Shown here one piece after another: positions 16,960 to 26,280 of a stretch of 64,000 nucleotides of DNA. The stretch covers positions 23,313 through 87,312 of the forward strand of contig JBBRCX010000005.1 of assembly GCA_038204465.1 (NCBI GenBank), given 5' to 3'. Under the pieces are notes generated by a model that worked only from the letters and a program-made list of their open reading frames with translations, did no database searches and was not told the DNA's origin. Position numbers and translations under genes: made by a program. The stretch is from JBBRCX01 sp038204465 (GTDB lineage Bacteria; Planctomycetota; Phycisphaerae; Tepidisphaerales; Tepidisphaeraceae). Positions within the stretch are counted from its first letter, which is position 1. Each line of letters starts with the position of its first letter.

Positions 16960-17165
16960 AGAAGCCGCTGAACAAATATCCCAAGGGGTGGAACGCGAAG
17001 AAGATCAAGGCGCTGATGAAGCACTACGAGCAGCAGACGGAAGATGAGGAAGTGGCCGAGGACGAGGCGGCGTTCAACGACCCCGCTCAGGCGGTGATGC
17101 TCGTGCCGCGGGCATTGGTTCCGAAAGTCCACAAGCTCCTGGCGGCCCATGCGGCACGCAAATGA
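16956..17165 (+). CDS. Small acidic-centre protein, probable antitoxin partner
   Basis: 69 residues: a basic N-terminus (MKKPLNKYPKGWNAKKIKAL), an acidic middle (QQTEDEEVAEDEAAF) and a helical end (VPRALVPKVHKLLAAH). Size, order (after the putative toxin) and four-base overlaps with both neighbours fit an antitoxin that binds the preceding protein. The family has no well-known name that I can give. Because its stop overlaps the res start, its translation probably also drives that of Res. Confidence 0.68.
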   Translation: MKKPLNKYPKGWNAKKIKALMKHYEQQTEDEEVAEDEAAFNDPAQAVMLVPRALVPKVHKLLAAHAARK

Positions 17166-20100
17166 GTGCCCGCGCGGAGTTACCAGGCATGACGCCGGCC
17201 TCCAACATCATCAATGCCGCGGCGCTGGAGCCGCTGTATGCGACGTGGCAGGAGCCGGACAGGCACCGCGTCCGCCCCGACAAACGGGGCGACCCGGCAA
17301 AGATCGTTTCCGGGCGGCGGCCGTCACCGATCGTGATCGCCCAGAACCTGCGGGCGGCGCTGCGCGACTGGCGCGAGGCGTTCTATGCCGGCGCGAGCGA
17401 CACCACGCGCACGCTGTTGGGCCACTGGTTCGAGCGCAGCCATCGACAGAGCACGCCGGCCGGCGAGGAATTCGAGTTCCGCTACTACTTCTGCCAGCGC
17501 GAGGCCATCGAGGCGCTGATCTATCTCAAAGAGGTGCGCAAGCTCCAGAGGCTCTCACAGGTCATTGAGGAATTCGGCGGCGCCACCGCCGAGACCGACG
17601 CGCGCGGCATCGTCCCGGCCGAAGACCAGTGGAGCCGTTACGCGTTCAAGCTGGCGACAGGCGCGGGCAAGACGAAGGTGATGAGCCTCGCGATCGTGTG
17701 GAGCTATTTCCACGCGCTGCGCGAGTCGGAGTCGGAGATGGCGCGGCACTTCGTGGTGGTCGCGCCGAACCTGACGGTCTACGAGCGCTTGAAGGAAGAT
17801 TTCGCCGACGGGCGCATCTTCGACGCCGACCCGCTCATACCCTCCGAGTGGCGCGGCGACTGGAACCTCTCGGTCGTTCTGCAGGACGAGGCGGGCGGCG
17901 CCGCGACCGGCGGGACGCTTTACCTGACGAATATCCATCGCCTTTATGACCCGGAGAAGCGCAGGAAAAAGGAGCAGGCAGCGACGTACGCCTGGGCGGG
18001 GCCGCCCGTCTCCCGCGGCAGTGCGCTCGACACCGGCGCGGCGCTGCGCGCCCGCATCACCGGACATCAGCGGATCATGCTGCTGAACGACGAAGCCCAC
18101 CACGTCTGGGACCCGGGGTCCAGCTGGAACGAGGCGATCCGATACCTCCACGAGACAATTCAAAACAAGACCGGAGGTGGGCTGGTCGCGCAGCTCGATT
18201 TCAGCGCAACACCCAAGGGCGACAAGGGGCAGCCATTCAAGCACATCGTCTGCGATGCGCCGCTTGGCGAGGCGGTAGACGCGGGGATCGTCAAGACGCC
18301 GATCATCGGCCGCGCAAGCCAGAAGCTCGCCGAGCAGCCGTCCGAGGACGCTTCCTACAAGTACGACATGCACCTGCGCCTTGGCTATGAGCGCTGGAAG
18401 AAGAGCCGCGCGGAATGGAAGGACAGCGGGAAAAAGGCGCTCCTGTTCGTGATGTGCGACAGCACCGAGTCGGCGGACCAGATCACCCAGCGGCTGAACA
18501 CCGATGAGAACTTCAAAGAGTTGAACGGCAAGACGATCAACCTTCACACAAACCTGAAGGGAAAGGTCAAGAAGGTGGGGAGCGGTTCGGCGGCGCGCAT
18601 GGAGTTTGTCGAAAGTGAGAAGGACATCTCGGACGAGGACCTCAAAGCGCTGCGCAAGCTCAGTCGGGATCTCGACCGCAACGAGACGCACTATGCGTGT
18701 ATCGTCTCCGTTCTTATGTTGCGCGAGGGGTGGGACGTCAAGAACGTGACGACGATCGTCCCGCTGCGGCCGTTCAGCGCGAAGGCAGCCATTCTGCCTG
18801 AGCAGACATTGGGCCGCGGCCTGCGCCGCATGACCCCGCCGGGGCAGGCAAGCGAGTTACTGACCGTCGTCGAACACCCGGCGTTCGCCAGCCTGTACCA
18901 GGACGAGCTCGCGCAGCAGGGTGTGCAGCTCGAAGTGGTGGAGATCGACCGCGTGCCGTCCACGACGATCTCAATCTTTCCGGATGAGGCCAACAAGAAC
19001 GTCACCGACCTTGAGATCGCCGTTCCGACCCTCTCGGCCGGCCATCGCATCGTGCCCACGCTCGAAAAGCTTTCCGTTGATGATGTCCGCAAGGAGTTCA
19101 AGAAGTACAAGCCATTGCCGCTTTCCGGGCCGGTGAAGACGGTGATCGATTACGAGGGCCGGCACCTGTTCACCGACGAAGTGGTTGAGCGGATGAAGAT
19201 CGACCTGCCGCTCCTGCAGTCCGGCGTCGGCGCGGTCTCGTATTTCGTGAAGCAGATCGAGCAGATCTGCAGGCTGCGCGGATTGCACGCGACGCTGGCG
19301 CCGCTCGTTCAGACGTTCCTCGAAGAGATTCTCTTTGAGAAGAAGACCGATTTGTTCGATCCGCAGCTGACGGCGCGGCTGGGTGACTCAGACGTGGGGG
19401 AATACCTCCGGGCGGTCTTTGTGCCGCTCGTGCGCGCCCGCACCACCACCCGCGAACAGCGCGCTCCCGCCGCCGAGCCGATGCGAATGAGCCGTTGGAA
19501 GCCGTATCAGGTGACACATAACGAGCGAAGGCCGGCCCTGACGGCGGGTCGAACGCTGTTCAATCTCGTTCCGTGTAACCGCAACCTGGAGGTGGCGTTT
19601 GCCCAGTTCGCGAACAATGCATCCGACGTCGCGGCATTCGCCAAGAACAATGGCCCCCAGTCGCTGCGCATTGACTATCTTCAGGCTGGCGGCCGACTGG
19701 CGTTTTACACGCCGGACTTCTTCGTCCACACCAGGCCAGGCAATTATTTCCTCGTAGAAACTAAAGGTCGGGAAGATCGTGACGTGCCGCGAAAGGCGCG
19801 GGCGGCGATCGCGTGGTGCAACGCGGCGTCGACCCCGCAGTCGGTGTGGGAATACTTGTACGTGCCTCAAGGCGTCTTCGAGCGGCTCAGTGGCAATACC
19901 ATCGCGGAGCTGGCGCGAATGTGCACGCCCGCGCTGGCGGCGCTGCTGGAAGAGGAAGAGTTCAAGGAATCGTATCCGTTGTTTGCATCGGTCACCCCGG
20001 CGGATGAGCGGGCGCCGGTAGTGACGAAGGTCGTTGACGAAGCCGATCTGGAGGCGCTTCCGCCGCGCTATCGGGCGGCCGCAGAGCAGGCGGTGGAGCT

Positions 20101-20602
20101 GTTCCAATTCCTGCGCACAAAGCAGGCGGTGAGATACTCCCCAGTCTTTACGCCATTGCTCGGCTCGATCGACGAGGCATGCCGCGGACTCCTGAAACGG
20201 CGCTTACAAAACGACGTTCCGGCGGAGGCCGATGAGCAGAAGCGATGGTTCAACCCCGACCTGCCCGGCATGAAAGCGGGCACGGCCCGCGACCTAGAAA
20301 ACCTCGCGCACAACCTCAAGAAGACGGTGGTTGAAAGCGCCGGACTTTCGCCGGTCGGCACGCTCAGGCACACCCTCGATTTTGCCTCCAACACCTCCTA
20401 CAACCTCGCAGGAGTTTTCGAGGCAATCCGCAAACGTTTCGCGGTGGACGGCGGAAAGGATCTGTTCGAAGCGGTGCAGAAAGTCAATTCGTTCCGCAAT
20501 ACCTACATCGCGCACCAGGTGAAAGAACTGACCGATGCAGAACTCGCGGAGGAGCAGCTGAAGATCTGGGTGAAAACGTTGAGGTTGCTCAGCGAGGCAT
20601 AA
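17162..20602 (+). CDS. Type III restriction endonuclease subunit (Res), SF2 helicase-nuclease
   Basis: 1146 residues. Motif I ATGAGKT at 165-171, motif II DEAH at 310-313 (LLNDEAHHVWD), motif VI QTLGRGLRRM at ~548-557: an SF2 ATP-dependent translocase. A PD-(D/E)xK nuclease follows, with Asp852 (YTPDFFVHT) and Glu866-Thr-Lys868 (FLVETKG). With Mod it would cut unmodified DNA after ATP-driven communication between sites. Residues ~1000-1146 are an extra helical domain with R1112-N-T-Y-I-A-H1118, an Rx5H motif as in HEPN ribonucleases; this may be chance or a real added effector. The start overlaps the antitoxin-like gene. Confidence 0.92.
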   Translation: MSARAELPGMTPASNIINAAALEPLYATWQEPDRHRVRPDKRGDPAKIVSGRRPSPIVIAQNLRAALRDWREAFYAGASDTTRTLLGHWFERSHRQSTPAGEEFEFRYYFCQREAIEALIYLKEVRKLQRLSQVIEEFGGATAETDARGIVPAEDQWSRYAFKLATGAGKTKVMSLAIVWSYFHALRESESEMARHFVVVAPNLTVYERLKEDFADGRIFDADPLIPSEWRGDWNLSVVLQDEAGGAATGGTLYLTNIHRLYDPEKRRKKEQAATYAWAGPPVSRGSALDTGAALRARITGHQRIMLLNDEAHHVWDPGSSWNEAIRYLHETIQNKTGGGLVAQLDFSATPKGDKGQPFKHIVCDAPLGEAVDAGIVKTPIIGRASQKLAEQPSEDASYKYDMHLRLGYERWKKSRAEWKDSGKKALLFVMCDSTESADQITQRLNTDENFKELNGKTINLHTNLKGKVKKVGSGSAARMEFVESEKDISDEDLKALRKLSRDLDRNETHYACIVSVLMLREGWDVKNVTTIVPLRPFSAKAAILPEQTLGRGLRRMTPPGQASELLTVVEHPAFASLYQDELAQQGVQLEVVEIDRVPSTTISIFPDEANKNVTDLEIAVPTLSAGHRIVPTLEKLSVDDVRKEFKKYKPLPLSGPVKTVIDYEGRHLFTDEVVERMKIDLPLLQSGVGAVSYFVKQIEQICRLRGLHATLAPLVQTFLEEILFEKKTDLFDPQLTARLGDSDVGEYLRAVFVPLVRARTTTREQRAPAAEPMRMSRWKPYQVTHNERRPALTAGRTLFNLVPCNRNLEVAFAQFANNASDVAAFAKNNGPQSLRIDYLQAGGRLAFYTPDFFVHTRPGNYFLVETKGREDRDVPRKARAAIAWCNAASTPQSVWEYLYVPQGVFERLSGNTIAELARMCTPALAALLEEEEFKESYPLFASVTPADERAPVVTKVVDEADLEALPPRYRAAAEQAVELFQFLRTKQAVRYSPVFTPLLGSIDEACRGLLKRRLQNDVPAEADEQKRWFNPDLPGMKAGTARDLENLAHNLKKTVVESAGLSPVGTLRHTLDFASNTSYNLAGVFEAIRKRFAVDGGKDLFEAVQKVNSFRNTYIAHQVKELTDAELAEEQLKIWVKTLRLLSEA

Positions 20603-20615
20603 TCATCCAGCGGCG

Positions 20616-20743
20616 CCTTATCCCTATTATCAGAAGATCGTGGTCGCCCTGAACGAAACGATTCGGCTGATGAAGGAGATCGACACGGTCAGCGTGGTGA
20701 TGCAGGAAGTCAACGAGGTTCAAAACTTGCGCCGCGCGTCGTC
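20616..20743 (+). pseudogene. Fragment resembling the C-terminal part of another RM-type protein
   Basis: In one frame the bases after res read PYPYYQKIVVALNETIRLMK then EIDTVSVVMQEVNEVQNL. From memory, a YYQKIVVAL-ETIRLM-EID segment is characteristic of the end of some Type I/IIG methylase or restriction subunits. No start codon context or Shine-Dalgarno is present and it runs into the convergent heparinase-like gene. Probably a leftover of a replaced RM gene. Confidence 0.4.
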
Positions 20744-20746
20744 CGT

Positions 20747-22669
20747 TCAAACCACCTTCGTCCCAATCTCCACCGCCCCCGCAACCTCCGCCGTCCGCAC
20801 AATCAGGCACACATGCAGATGATCCGGCGAGCGGTCCTCCCAGTCACAATAGGTCAACGTGAAGTCCGGATACATCTCCGTCTCCACCCGGACGGGCACT
20901 GAAGCGCGCAGCGTGATGATCGCGCCGGGCCAGCGCACGATCGTCTCGTCGCCGGCTCGCTCGATGCCCGGCGGCTCGCTCGTCCCCAGGTGCCAGCGGA
21001 ACAGCACGATCTCCGGGCGATCGGGCGGCAGCGATACGCGATCGATCACGTTCAATTCCCGGGCGGACCACCAAACCTCGCGCTGCCAGGATTCCAGGCC
21101 GTCGTAGCACTTCGAGCCGTCGACCGTCGCGTGCCCGCCGGCTGCGTCGAGTCGGTGGGTGGCGATGGGCGCGACGGTGCGGAGCTTCTGCCATCCCGGC
21201 TCGCAATCGGTCTTCGCCGCGAACGGCGACACTGTCCCAAGCTGCAGGACGTTGTGGCCGCAGCCGGCGCCGAACAGCGGGGCGAATCGCGGGTGGTCGT
21301 AGTACGCGGTGCCGGCCTCGATGAGGATCGGCCGCCCGCGGCGGATCAGGTTGACGTGGCCGCGGTCGGGGTGGTCGTGCTGATCGGTGGCGTGCCCGCC
21401 GCGAACCCACACGCCCGTGGCGTCGTCGGCCCAGCTGTCGCGCCAGTTCACGCGCGTCGCCCGCTCGTAGGCGGCGAACAGCGGCGGCTGCTGCGCCTCG
21501 CCGCCGTCAGACAGGACCGCGCGGCAGGCAAGGCCCACCGCGTCCGCGGGCGGGCCATCGAGAACCTCCCGCAGCACCCACCGCGCGACGGCGTCATGTG
21601 TACACGTCGCCAGCAACGACCAGAGCGCCGCGAAGCCTCCGGTCGGCCGCCCGCCTGGGGACTTCAGCGGCATCAGCGACCCGAAGTGGTCGAAGCAGTT
21701 GATCATGAAGTGTCCCGGCTGGAAATGATGCGCTGCCCAGACCGGGAACCGGCGAAGGAATGGATGGTCCAGCGCCCGCCGGTCGCCCGCCAGGGCCATC
21801 GCCCGCGCGGTGTGCAGCATGGAAGTCACCGTGAATCCAGCGTAACTCATGCCCTCCTCGAACTCGCCCGCCGCGCCGTGCGCCCCGAGCGCTCGGAGCA
21901 GGTTCGCTACTCCAAGCTCGTACGCGTCGGCGTGACGGCCTGCGCCGGTGACCAGGCAGGCGCGGATGAGTCCTTCGGTTGGCAGGACCCATTGATTGGT
22001 GATCGGGTTGTCGGCCTGGATGAACCAGCTCCGCCGGGCGCGCCAATCGTCCACGATGTCCGCGATTTCCCTCTCGAGCAGCCCATGCAGACGAGCGACC
22101 AGCTCTGCGGGCACGCTGCCGGCGGGCATGATCTCCAGCGTATCGGCGATGGCGCGGATGCCGGTTCCCGTCGCCAGCCAGGTGCCGTCCTTCCCGTCCG
22201 GCGGGAGACGACTGCCCGGGAGATAGAGCGTCCAGCCGGGACGCTGAAGCGGCGACCAGGAAGTCATCTCCTCCAGTTGATCCAGCACCCGCCGGCCGAA
22301 TGCCGCGTCGCCGCTAATCCGGAAGGCGGTGGCCAGCAGCGGCAACTCTTCGGCCAGCCCGCCGCAGGCGCCCCAATCCGACATCGCCAGCACGAACGTC
22401 TGCCGAATCTCGTCTTCCAGAAGCCCGGACATCTCCGGCAGCGAATCCTTCGTCCGGTGCTTCCCGATATCCCCGAGCCGATACACCCGCCGGATCAAGC
22501 CCTTCCCCGCCGCATCGCGGGCAGCGCCAAGCACGCCCTCCACCACCGCCGCCGGCGAAACCCGCAGCGACCGATCCAGCAACTTCCCCCACCCCAACGC
22601 AGGCATCACCGTGTCGATAGATCTGCGCCGTGCGGACTCGATTCCCGTCGCATTCCCTTCCACGTGCAT
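20747..22669 (-). CDS. Heparinase II/III-like polysaccharide lyase-type protein
   Basis: 640 residues from ATG 22669, with GGAG seven bases upstream; the longer TTG-initiated frame would start inside the tRNA terminator. An (alpha/alpha) toroid occupies ~1-370 (HADAYELGVANLLRALG; EGMSYAGFTVTSMLHTARAM). The heparinase II/III beta-sandwich starts ~400 with WVRGGHATDQHDHPDRGHV and LIEAGTAYYDHPRF, holding the His residues typical of this fold. No signal peptide is seen, so the substrate may be an imported uronic-acid oligosaccharide. It converges on the RM locus and is not in an obvious operon. Confidence 0.85.
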   Translation of the reverse strand: MHVEGNATGIESARRRSIDTVMPALGWGKLLDRSLRVSPAAVVEGVLGAARDAAGKGLIRRVYRLGDIGKHRTKDSLPEMSGLLEDEIRQTFVLAMSDWGACGGLAEELPLLATAFRISGDAAFGRRVLDQLEEMTSWSPLQRPGWTLYLPGSRLPPDGKDGTWLATGTGIRAIADTLEIMPAGSVPAELVARLHGLLEREIADIVDDWRARRSWFIQADNPITNQWVLPTEGLIRACLVTGAGRHADAYELGVANLLRALGAHGAAGEFEEGMSYAGFTVTSMLHTARAMALAGDRRALDHPFLRRFPVWAAHHFQPGHFMINCFDHFGSLMPLKSPGGRPTGGFAALWSLLATCTHDAVARWVLREVLDGPPADAVGLACRAVLSDGGEAQQPPLFAAYERATRVNWRDSWADDATGVWVRGGHATDQHDHPDRGHVNLIRRGRPILIEAGTAYYDHPRFAPLFGAGCGHNVLQLGTVSPFAAKTDCEPGWQKLRTVAPIATHRLDAAGGHATVDGSKCYDGLESWQREVWWSARELNVIDRVSLPPDRPEIVLFRWHLGTSEPPGIERAGDETIVRWPGAIITLRASVPVRVETEMYPDFTLTYCDWEDRSPDHLHVCLIVRTAEVAGAVEIGTKVV

Positions 22670-22719
22670 AGCGTTGCTCCAATAGCTGCCGTCCACTGAA
22701 AGGCGCGATGATAGGAATA

Positions 22720-22756
22720 GCAACAAGAAAGCCCTTCAACGCGCTCGTCGAAGGGC
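22720..22756 (-). terminator. Rho-independent terminator of tRNA-Ser
   Basis: On the minus strand GCCCTTC pairs with GAAGGGC (22750-22756 with 22731-22737) and is followed by TTTCTTGTT. It lies 17 bases after the tRNA 3' end. Confidence 0.8.
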
Positions 22757-22772
22757 ATCGTGTCTCGTCCAG

Positions 22773-22861
22773 CGGAGAGGGGGGGATTCGAACCCCCGAT
22801 TGGGTTTAAGCCCAATACAGCATTTCCAGTGCTGCGCCTTCGGCCACTCGGCCACCTCTCC
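22773..22861 (-). tRNA. tRNA-Ser (anticodon GGA)
   Basis: 89 nucleotides. Acceptor stem GGAGAGG/CCTCTCC with discriminator G, as expected for serine. The anticodon loop CTGGAAA puts GGA at 22825-22827 (minus strand), reading UCC/UCU. A long variable arm (TTGGG...CCCAA) marks a class II tRNA, and GGTTCGAATCC is the T-arm. CCA is not encoded. Confidence 0.96.
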
Positions 22862-23033
22862 GGCGCCGCCGCTGTGGCGGGCGGTGGGTTTTAACCGAAA
22901 GTTTCGGCCGCCTCCACTGCCCGGGCGCGGCCGGTTGCGAGCGTTGCCGGCTCGCGCGCGGGTCCGTTCCCCGGCGCCGTATCGCGCCCCCGCATCAGCG
23001 CGGTCGCGCGCGGAACGTCGTGAAGAAGCTCAA

Positions 23034-23966
23034 TCACCGCAGCAGCAGCGGGGCGTTGGTTTCGCACCAGCGGCGCAGCCGTTCGACGTGTTGCGGGGTC
23101 GCGGATCGGTAGGGCTTCTGGCACGCGAGGCCAACATCGCCGCCGCCGACCATTCGCTGGACCCGATCGACCGCTGAATCGAGCAGGCCCTCCTTCTTCA
23201 CCATCGGGATGAGCGCTTCGAACATCAGCCGATGGATCATGTTCTGCAGCGGCTGCGCGACGTCGAATTGGCCGCTGGCGCACAGGTTGTAGAGCTCGAC
23301 CATCGCCCGGGCATTCAGGCCCGTGACCGAGCTGTATGCGCCGCGGCCGCCCGCCTCGACTTTTTCCATCAGGTCATGCTCGCCGCCGAAGATCGCCAGG
23401 TCGGGAGCGGCGTCCAGCATCGCCTCCAGCATCGGCACGTCGCATCCGGTCTCCTTCATTCCGATGAACGTCGGCAATTCCTTGGCGATCTGCCCAAGCA
23501 ACCCCGGCTCGAGCTTCCGCTTTGAGCGCGTCGTCTGATAGAGGATCAGTGGCACATCCCCGGCCTCGGCCGCCACGTCGCGCAGAAACCCGAACGCCTC
23601 ATCGTCCTTCAGCTCCATCCAGAAGGGCAAAGCGATCTGGATTCCGTCCGCGCCCGCGCGCACCGCGGTGCGGATGCGCTGGCGGGCCGTGCGGGTGCTC
23701 AGCGCGGTGCAGCCGATCTGCACGGGCAGCCCCGCGGCATGGGCCTCCGTGCACGCCACGATCGTGATGCGCTCGAATGTGTGATCGTCCTGGGCGTAGA
23801 ACTCGCCGGTCGTGCCGCCGGTGTAGACGCCGCCGACCCCGGTGCCGGCATAGCTGCGCACTTCATTGGCGAATCGCCGCTCGTCCAGCTCGTCGTCGTT
23901 GGTCCATGGGACGATCAGAGCGGCCCAGACGCCGCGAAGGGTCTTTCGTGTCAGAGTTGTCGGCAT
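23034..23966 (-). CDS. Dihydrodipicolinate synthase-family (class I aldolase) protein
   Basis: 310 residues, cytoplasmic TIM barrel. The family signature GGTTGEFY occurs near residue 51, the Tyr of LILYQTT near ~143, and the Schiff-base Lys in FIGMKETGCD. Members cleave or form 2-keto-3-deoxy sugar acids, sialic acid or dihydrodipicolinate. As the third gene of an operon with an enolase-superfamily dehydratase and a 2-hydroxyacid dehydrogenase, splitting of a 2-keto-3-deoxy sugar acid is more likely than lysine biosynthesis. It ends the operon; tRNA-Ser follows. Confidence 0.88.
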   Translation of the reverse strand: MPTTLTRKTLRGVWAALIVPWTNDDELDERRFANEVRSYAGTGVGGVYTGGTTGEFYAQDDHTFERITIVACTEAHAAGLPVQIGCTALSTRTARQRIRTAVRAGADGIQIALPFWMELKDDEAFGFLRDVAAEAGDVPLILYQTTRSKRKLEPGLLGQIAKELPTFIGMKETGCDVPMLEAMLDAAPDLAIFGGEHDLMEKVEAGGRGAYSSVTGLNARAMVELYNLCASGQFDVAQPLQNMIHRLMFEALIPMVKKEGLLDSAVDRVQRMVGGGDVGLACQKPYRSATPQHVERLRRWCETNAPLLLR

Positions 23967-23990
23967 GCGATCCTTCCCCGCGCCGGCAGT

Positions 23991-25007
23991 TTATGCGCCA
24001 CCGAGCTGCGACGCCGTCAGCTCGTTCAGCAGCGGCTCGCCGGCGCGGAAGCGCTGCAGGTTTTGGGTGAAGATGTCCCACACGCGCTGGAGGTAATGCG
24101 GCGAGCCGTCGCTGCCGGAGATGTGCGGCGTCATGATCACGTTCTGCATGGCCCACAACGGATGATCGCTCGGCATCGGATAGTGGTAGTGCGTGTCCAG
24201 CGCCGCGCCGGCGATCCATTTCTCGCGCAGGGCGCGCAGCAGGGCCGCCTCCTGGATCAAAGGCCCGCGCGCGGGATTGAGCACGAACGCATGCGGCGGC
24301 AGCGCTCGCAGTTCCTGCTCGCCGATCAATCCTTCCGTCGCCTTCGTCAGCGGCATCGCCAGCACGAGGAAGTCGATGCCCTTGAGGAACTGCTCTTTCT
24401 CTTCCATTTTGAATTTGCGGTCGGGCAGCACGCCTTCGGGGTCGCCGGTCTGTGCGACGTGATACCGCGGCGGCTGCGGTTTGACGGGCGAGCGGGTCAT
24501 CACGTGCACCTTCATCCCCAGCGCCTTCGCCAGCCGCGCGGTGTGACGCCCGATTCCGCCATACCCCCAGATCCCCACGGTCAGCCCGCGCACTTCCATC
24601 TGAAATCGCTCGTCGCGGTTCCACACGCCGCGATCCTGGTTGCGGATCATCCCGCGCACGTCGCGCGCGAGGTTGATCATCATCGCGATGTTCCATTCGC
24701 CGATCGGCGCATCGAAAACGCCCGCGGCGTTGGTCGCGCGCACGCCGCAATCCGGCAGGTTCATCGGCAGCAGCTGACTGTATCCCGATGAATCGATCTG
24801 CACCCAGCGCAGCTGCTTCAGGTCCGAATGATTCTCCGGCGGCAGGCTGCACAGCAACACCTGCTGCTTCTCGAGCAGGCCGCGCGCGACCGCGCGGGGC
24901 TGCAGCAGCGGGTCGACGACTTGAACGTCCAGCCGGTCGTCCTCGCGCAGCCTTCGCAGGCTCGGCTCATGCGGCACGATCCCGATCAGCACCCGAAGCT
25001 TCTCCAT
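23991..25007 (-). CDS. D-isomer-specific 2-hydroxyacid dehydrogenase
   Basis: 338 residues from ATG 25007, preceded by GAGGAG at nine bases; a longer start would overlap the upstream gene. The NAD(P)-binding Rossmann motif is VGIWGYGGIGRHTARLAKAL. The catalytic Arg region is FVLNPARGPLIQE, the Glu side is replaced by the ALDTHYHY segment, and the His is in MTPHISGS. Such enzymes interconvert 2-oxoacids and D-2-hydroxyacids such as glyoxylate/glycolate or hydroxypyruvate/glycerate. It lies between the dehydratase (13-base gap) and the DHDPS-like aldolase and may reduce the aldolase product. Confidence 0.9.
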   Translation of the reverse strand: MEKLRVLIGIVPHEPSLRRLREDDRLDVQVVDPLLQPRAVARGLLEKQQVLLCSLPPENHSDLKQLRWVQIDSSGYSQLLPMNLPDCGVRATNAAGVFDAPIGEWNIAMMINLARDVRGMIRNQDRGVWNRDERFQMEVRGLTVGIWGYGGIGRHTARLAKALGMKVHVMTRSPVKPQPPRYHVAQTGDPEGVLPDRKFKMEEKEQFLKGIDFLVLAMPLTKATEGLIGEQELRALPPHAFVLNPARGPLIQEAALLRALREKWIAGAALDTHYHYPMPSDHPLWAMQNVIMTPHISGSDGSPHYLQRVWDIFTQNLQRFRAGEPLLNELTASQLGGA

Positions 25008-25020
25008 CGCAGCCGGCTCC

Positions 25021-26280
25021 TCAGCTCCGGCGCAGCTGGTCATTCAACACCTTCCCCGGCACGGAATTGAACTCGCCGCTGCCGGGAATGAACGGGTATT
25101 TCTTTTTCACACGCTCGCTCAGCACGATTCCCAGCCCGGGCGTTTGCGGCGGCAGCACGAAGCCATCTTCCATGACGAACGAGTCGCCGATCAACTCGCT
25201 GTGCAAAGGACCGTAAGCCGGCGGAACCTCGAGGATGCACGTGTTGGGCGCCGCGAACCCGGCATGAATGTTCTGCATCAGCGATGCGCCCGCGCCCCAC
25301 GCGTGGGTGGCGATGCTCTTCTGATCGGCATCGAAAAGCCGGGCGATCTCGAGGAACGGGCCGAGCCCGCCCACCCACGACGCATCGGGCTGGCCGATGT
25401 CGAACGCCCTGCGCGAGACGTAAGGCTGCCATTCGCACGGAGCGCTGAGGCACTCGCCGCCCGCGACCGGCGCCGCGGTGCTCTTCACCAGCGCCGCATA
25501 CGCATCAGGGTCGGTGTACGGCAGCGGCTCTTCGAAAAGGAAAATGTCAAAAGGCTCCAACGCCTTGAGCACCGCCTGCGCCGTGTTCAAGTCCCACACC
25601 CCGGCCGGGCTGTTGCCCATGTGCCCGTCCACCAGAATGCGGATGAGCGGGCCGACCTGGTGGCGAAGCCGCTCGATCTTCTCGCGCTCGAACTGCACCG
25701 TCTCCTGCAGCCCGCGCGGCTCATACCACCCCTCGCCCGCCACCCACGCGCCCGTGCCGATTTTCAGGCCCTGGAACCCGAGATTGAGATAGTAGTCCGC
25801 CTTTTCCGCCAATCGTTCCGGCGGGTAATTGCTCGGGCCTCCGGTGGCGTAACAAGGCAGCTTCGGCTCGTGCGCGCCGCCGAGCAGTTCGTACACGGGC
25901 TTGCCCAGAACCTTCCCCGCCAGGTCCCACAGCGCCGCTTCAACCCCCGACAGCACCGCCGCGCCGAATCCGACGCGGCACCAGTAATTCCCGCAGCGGT
26001 ACATCCGCTGCCAGAGCTGATGGATCGCCCCGCGGATGCTCTCGTCCCCCGCGTCAAGATCCAGGCCCTGCCCGATCACGATCGGCGCAAAAAAATCCAC
26101 CGCCGCCGGCACCAGTTCCGGACAGAAATATCCGGCGTAGGTTTCGCCCACTCCAACCGTTCCGTCCTCGCCCTCCACCTCGACCAGCGCAGCGCTGCGA
26201 AGCTGCCGCGCTTCGGCTAGAAACGGATCGTTCGTGGAAGGCCCCGTGAGCAGGACCGTTCGGACCGCGGTGATCTTCAT
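25021..26280 (-). CDS. Mandelate racemase/muconate lactonizing enzyme-family protein (sugar-acid dehydratase-like)
   Basis: 419 residues from ATG 26280 (GGGGGGAA upstream); the 22-residue upstream extension is not family-like. The N-terminal capping domain (MKITAVRTVLLTGP; GVGETYAGY) is followed by the barrel. Metal ligands appear as Asp (RILVDGHMG), Glu (LFEEPLPY) and Glu (VAGGECLSA); the acid/base region has LKIGTG and His in SIATHAWGAG. The enolase superfamily abstracts a proton alpha to a carboxylate; dehydration of an aldonate to a 2-keto-3-deoxy acid fits the downstream dehydrogenase and aldolase. The gene diverges from a sialidase-like gene. Confidence 0.9.
   Translation of the reverse strand: MKITAVRTVLLTGPSTNDPFLAEARQLRSAALVEVEGEDGTVGVGETYAGYFCPELVPAAVDFFAPIVIGQGLDLDAGDESIRGAIHQLWQRMYRCGNYWCRVGFGAAVLSGVEAALWDLAGKVLGKPVYELLGGAHEPKLPCYATGGPSNYPPERLAEKADYYLNLGFQGLKIGTGAWVAGEGWYEPRGLQETVQFEREKIERLRHQVGPLIRILVDGHMGNSPAGVWDLNTAQAVLKALEPFDIFLFEEPLPYTDPDAYAALVKSTAAPVAGGECLSAPCEWQPYVSRRAFDIGQPDASWVGGLGPFLEIARLFDADQKSIATHAWGAGASLMQNIHAGFAAPNTCILEVPPAYGPLHSELIGDSFVMEDGFVLPPQTPGLGIVLSERVKKKYPFIPGSGEFNSVPGKVLNDQLRRS

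Noticed and set aside
20990..22699. 569-codon plus-strand frame opposite the heparinase-like gene
   Set aside because: Arg/His/Pro-rich shadow; the minus strand has the heparinase HATDQHDHPDRGH motif and a good ribosome-binding site.
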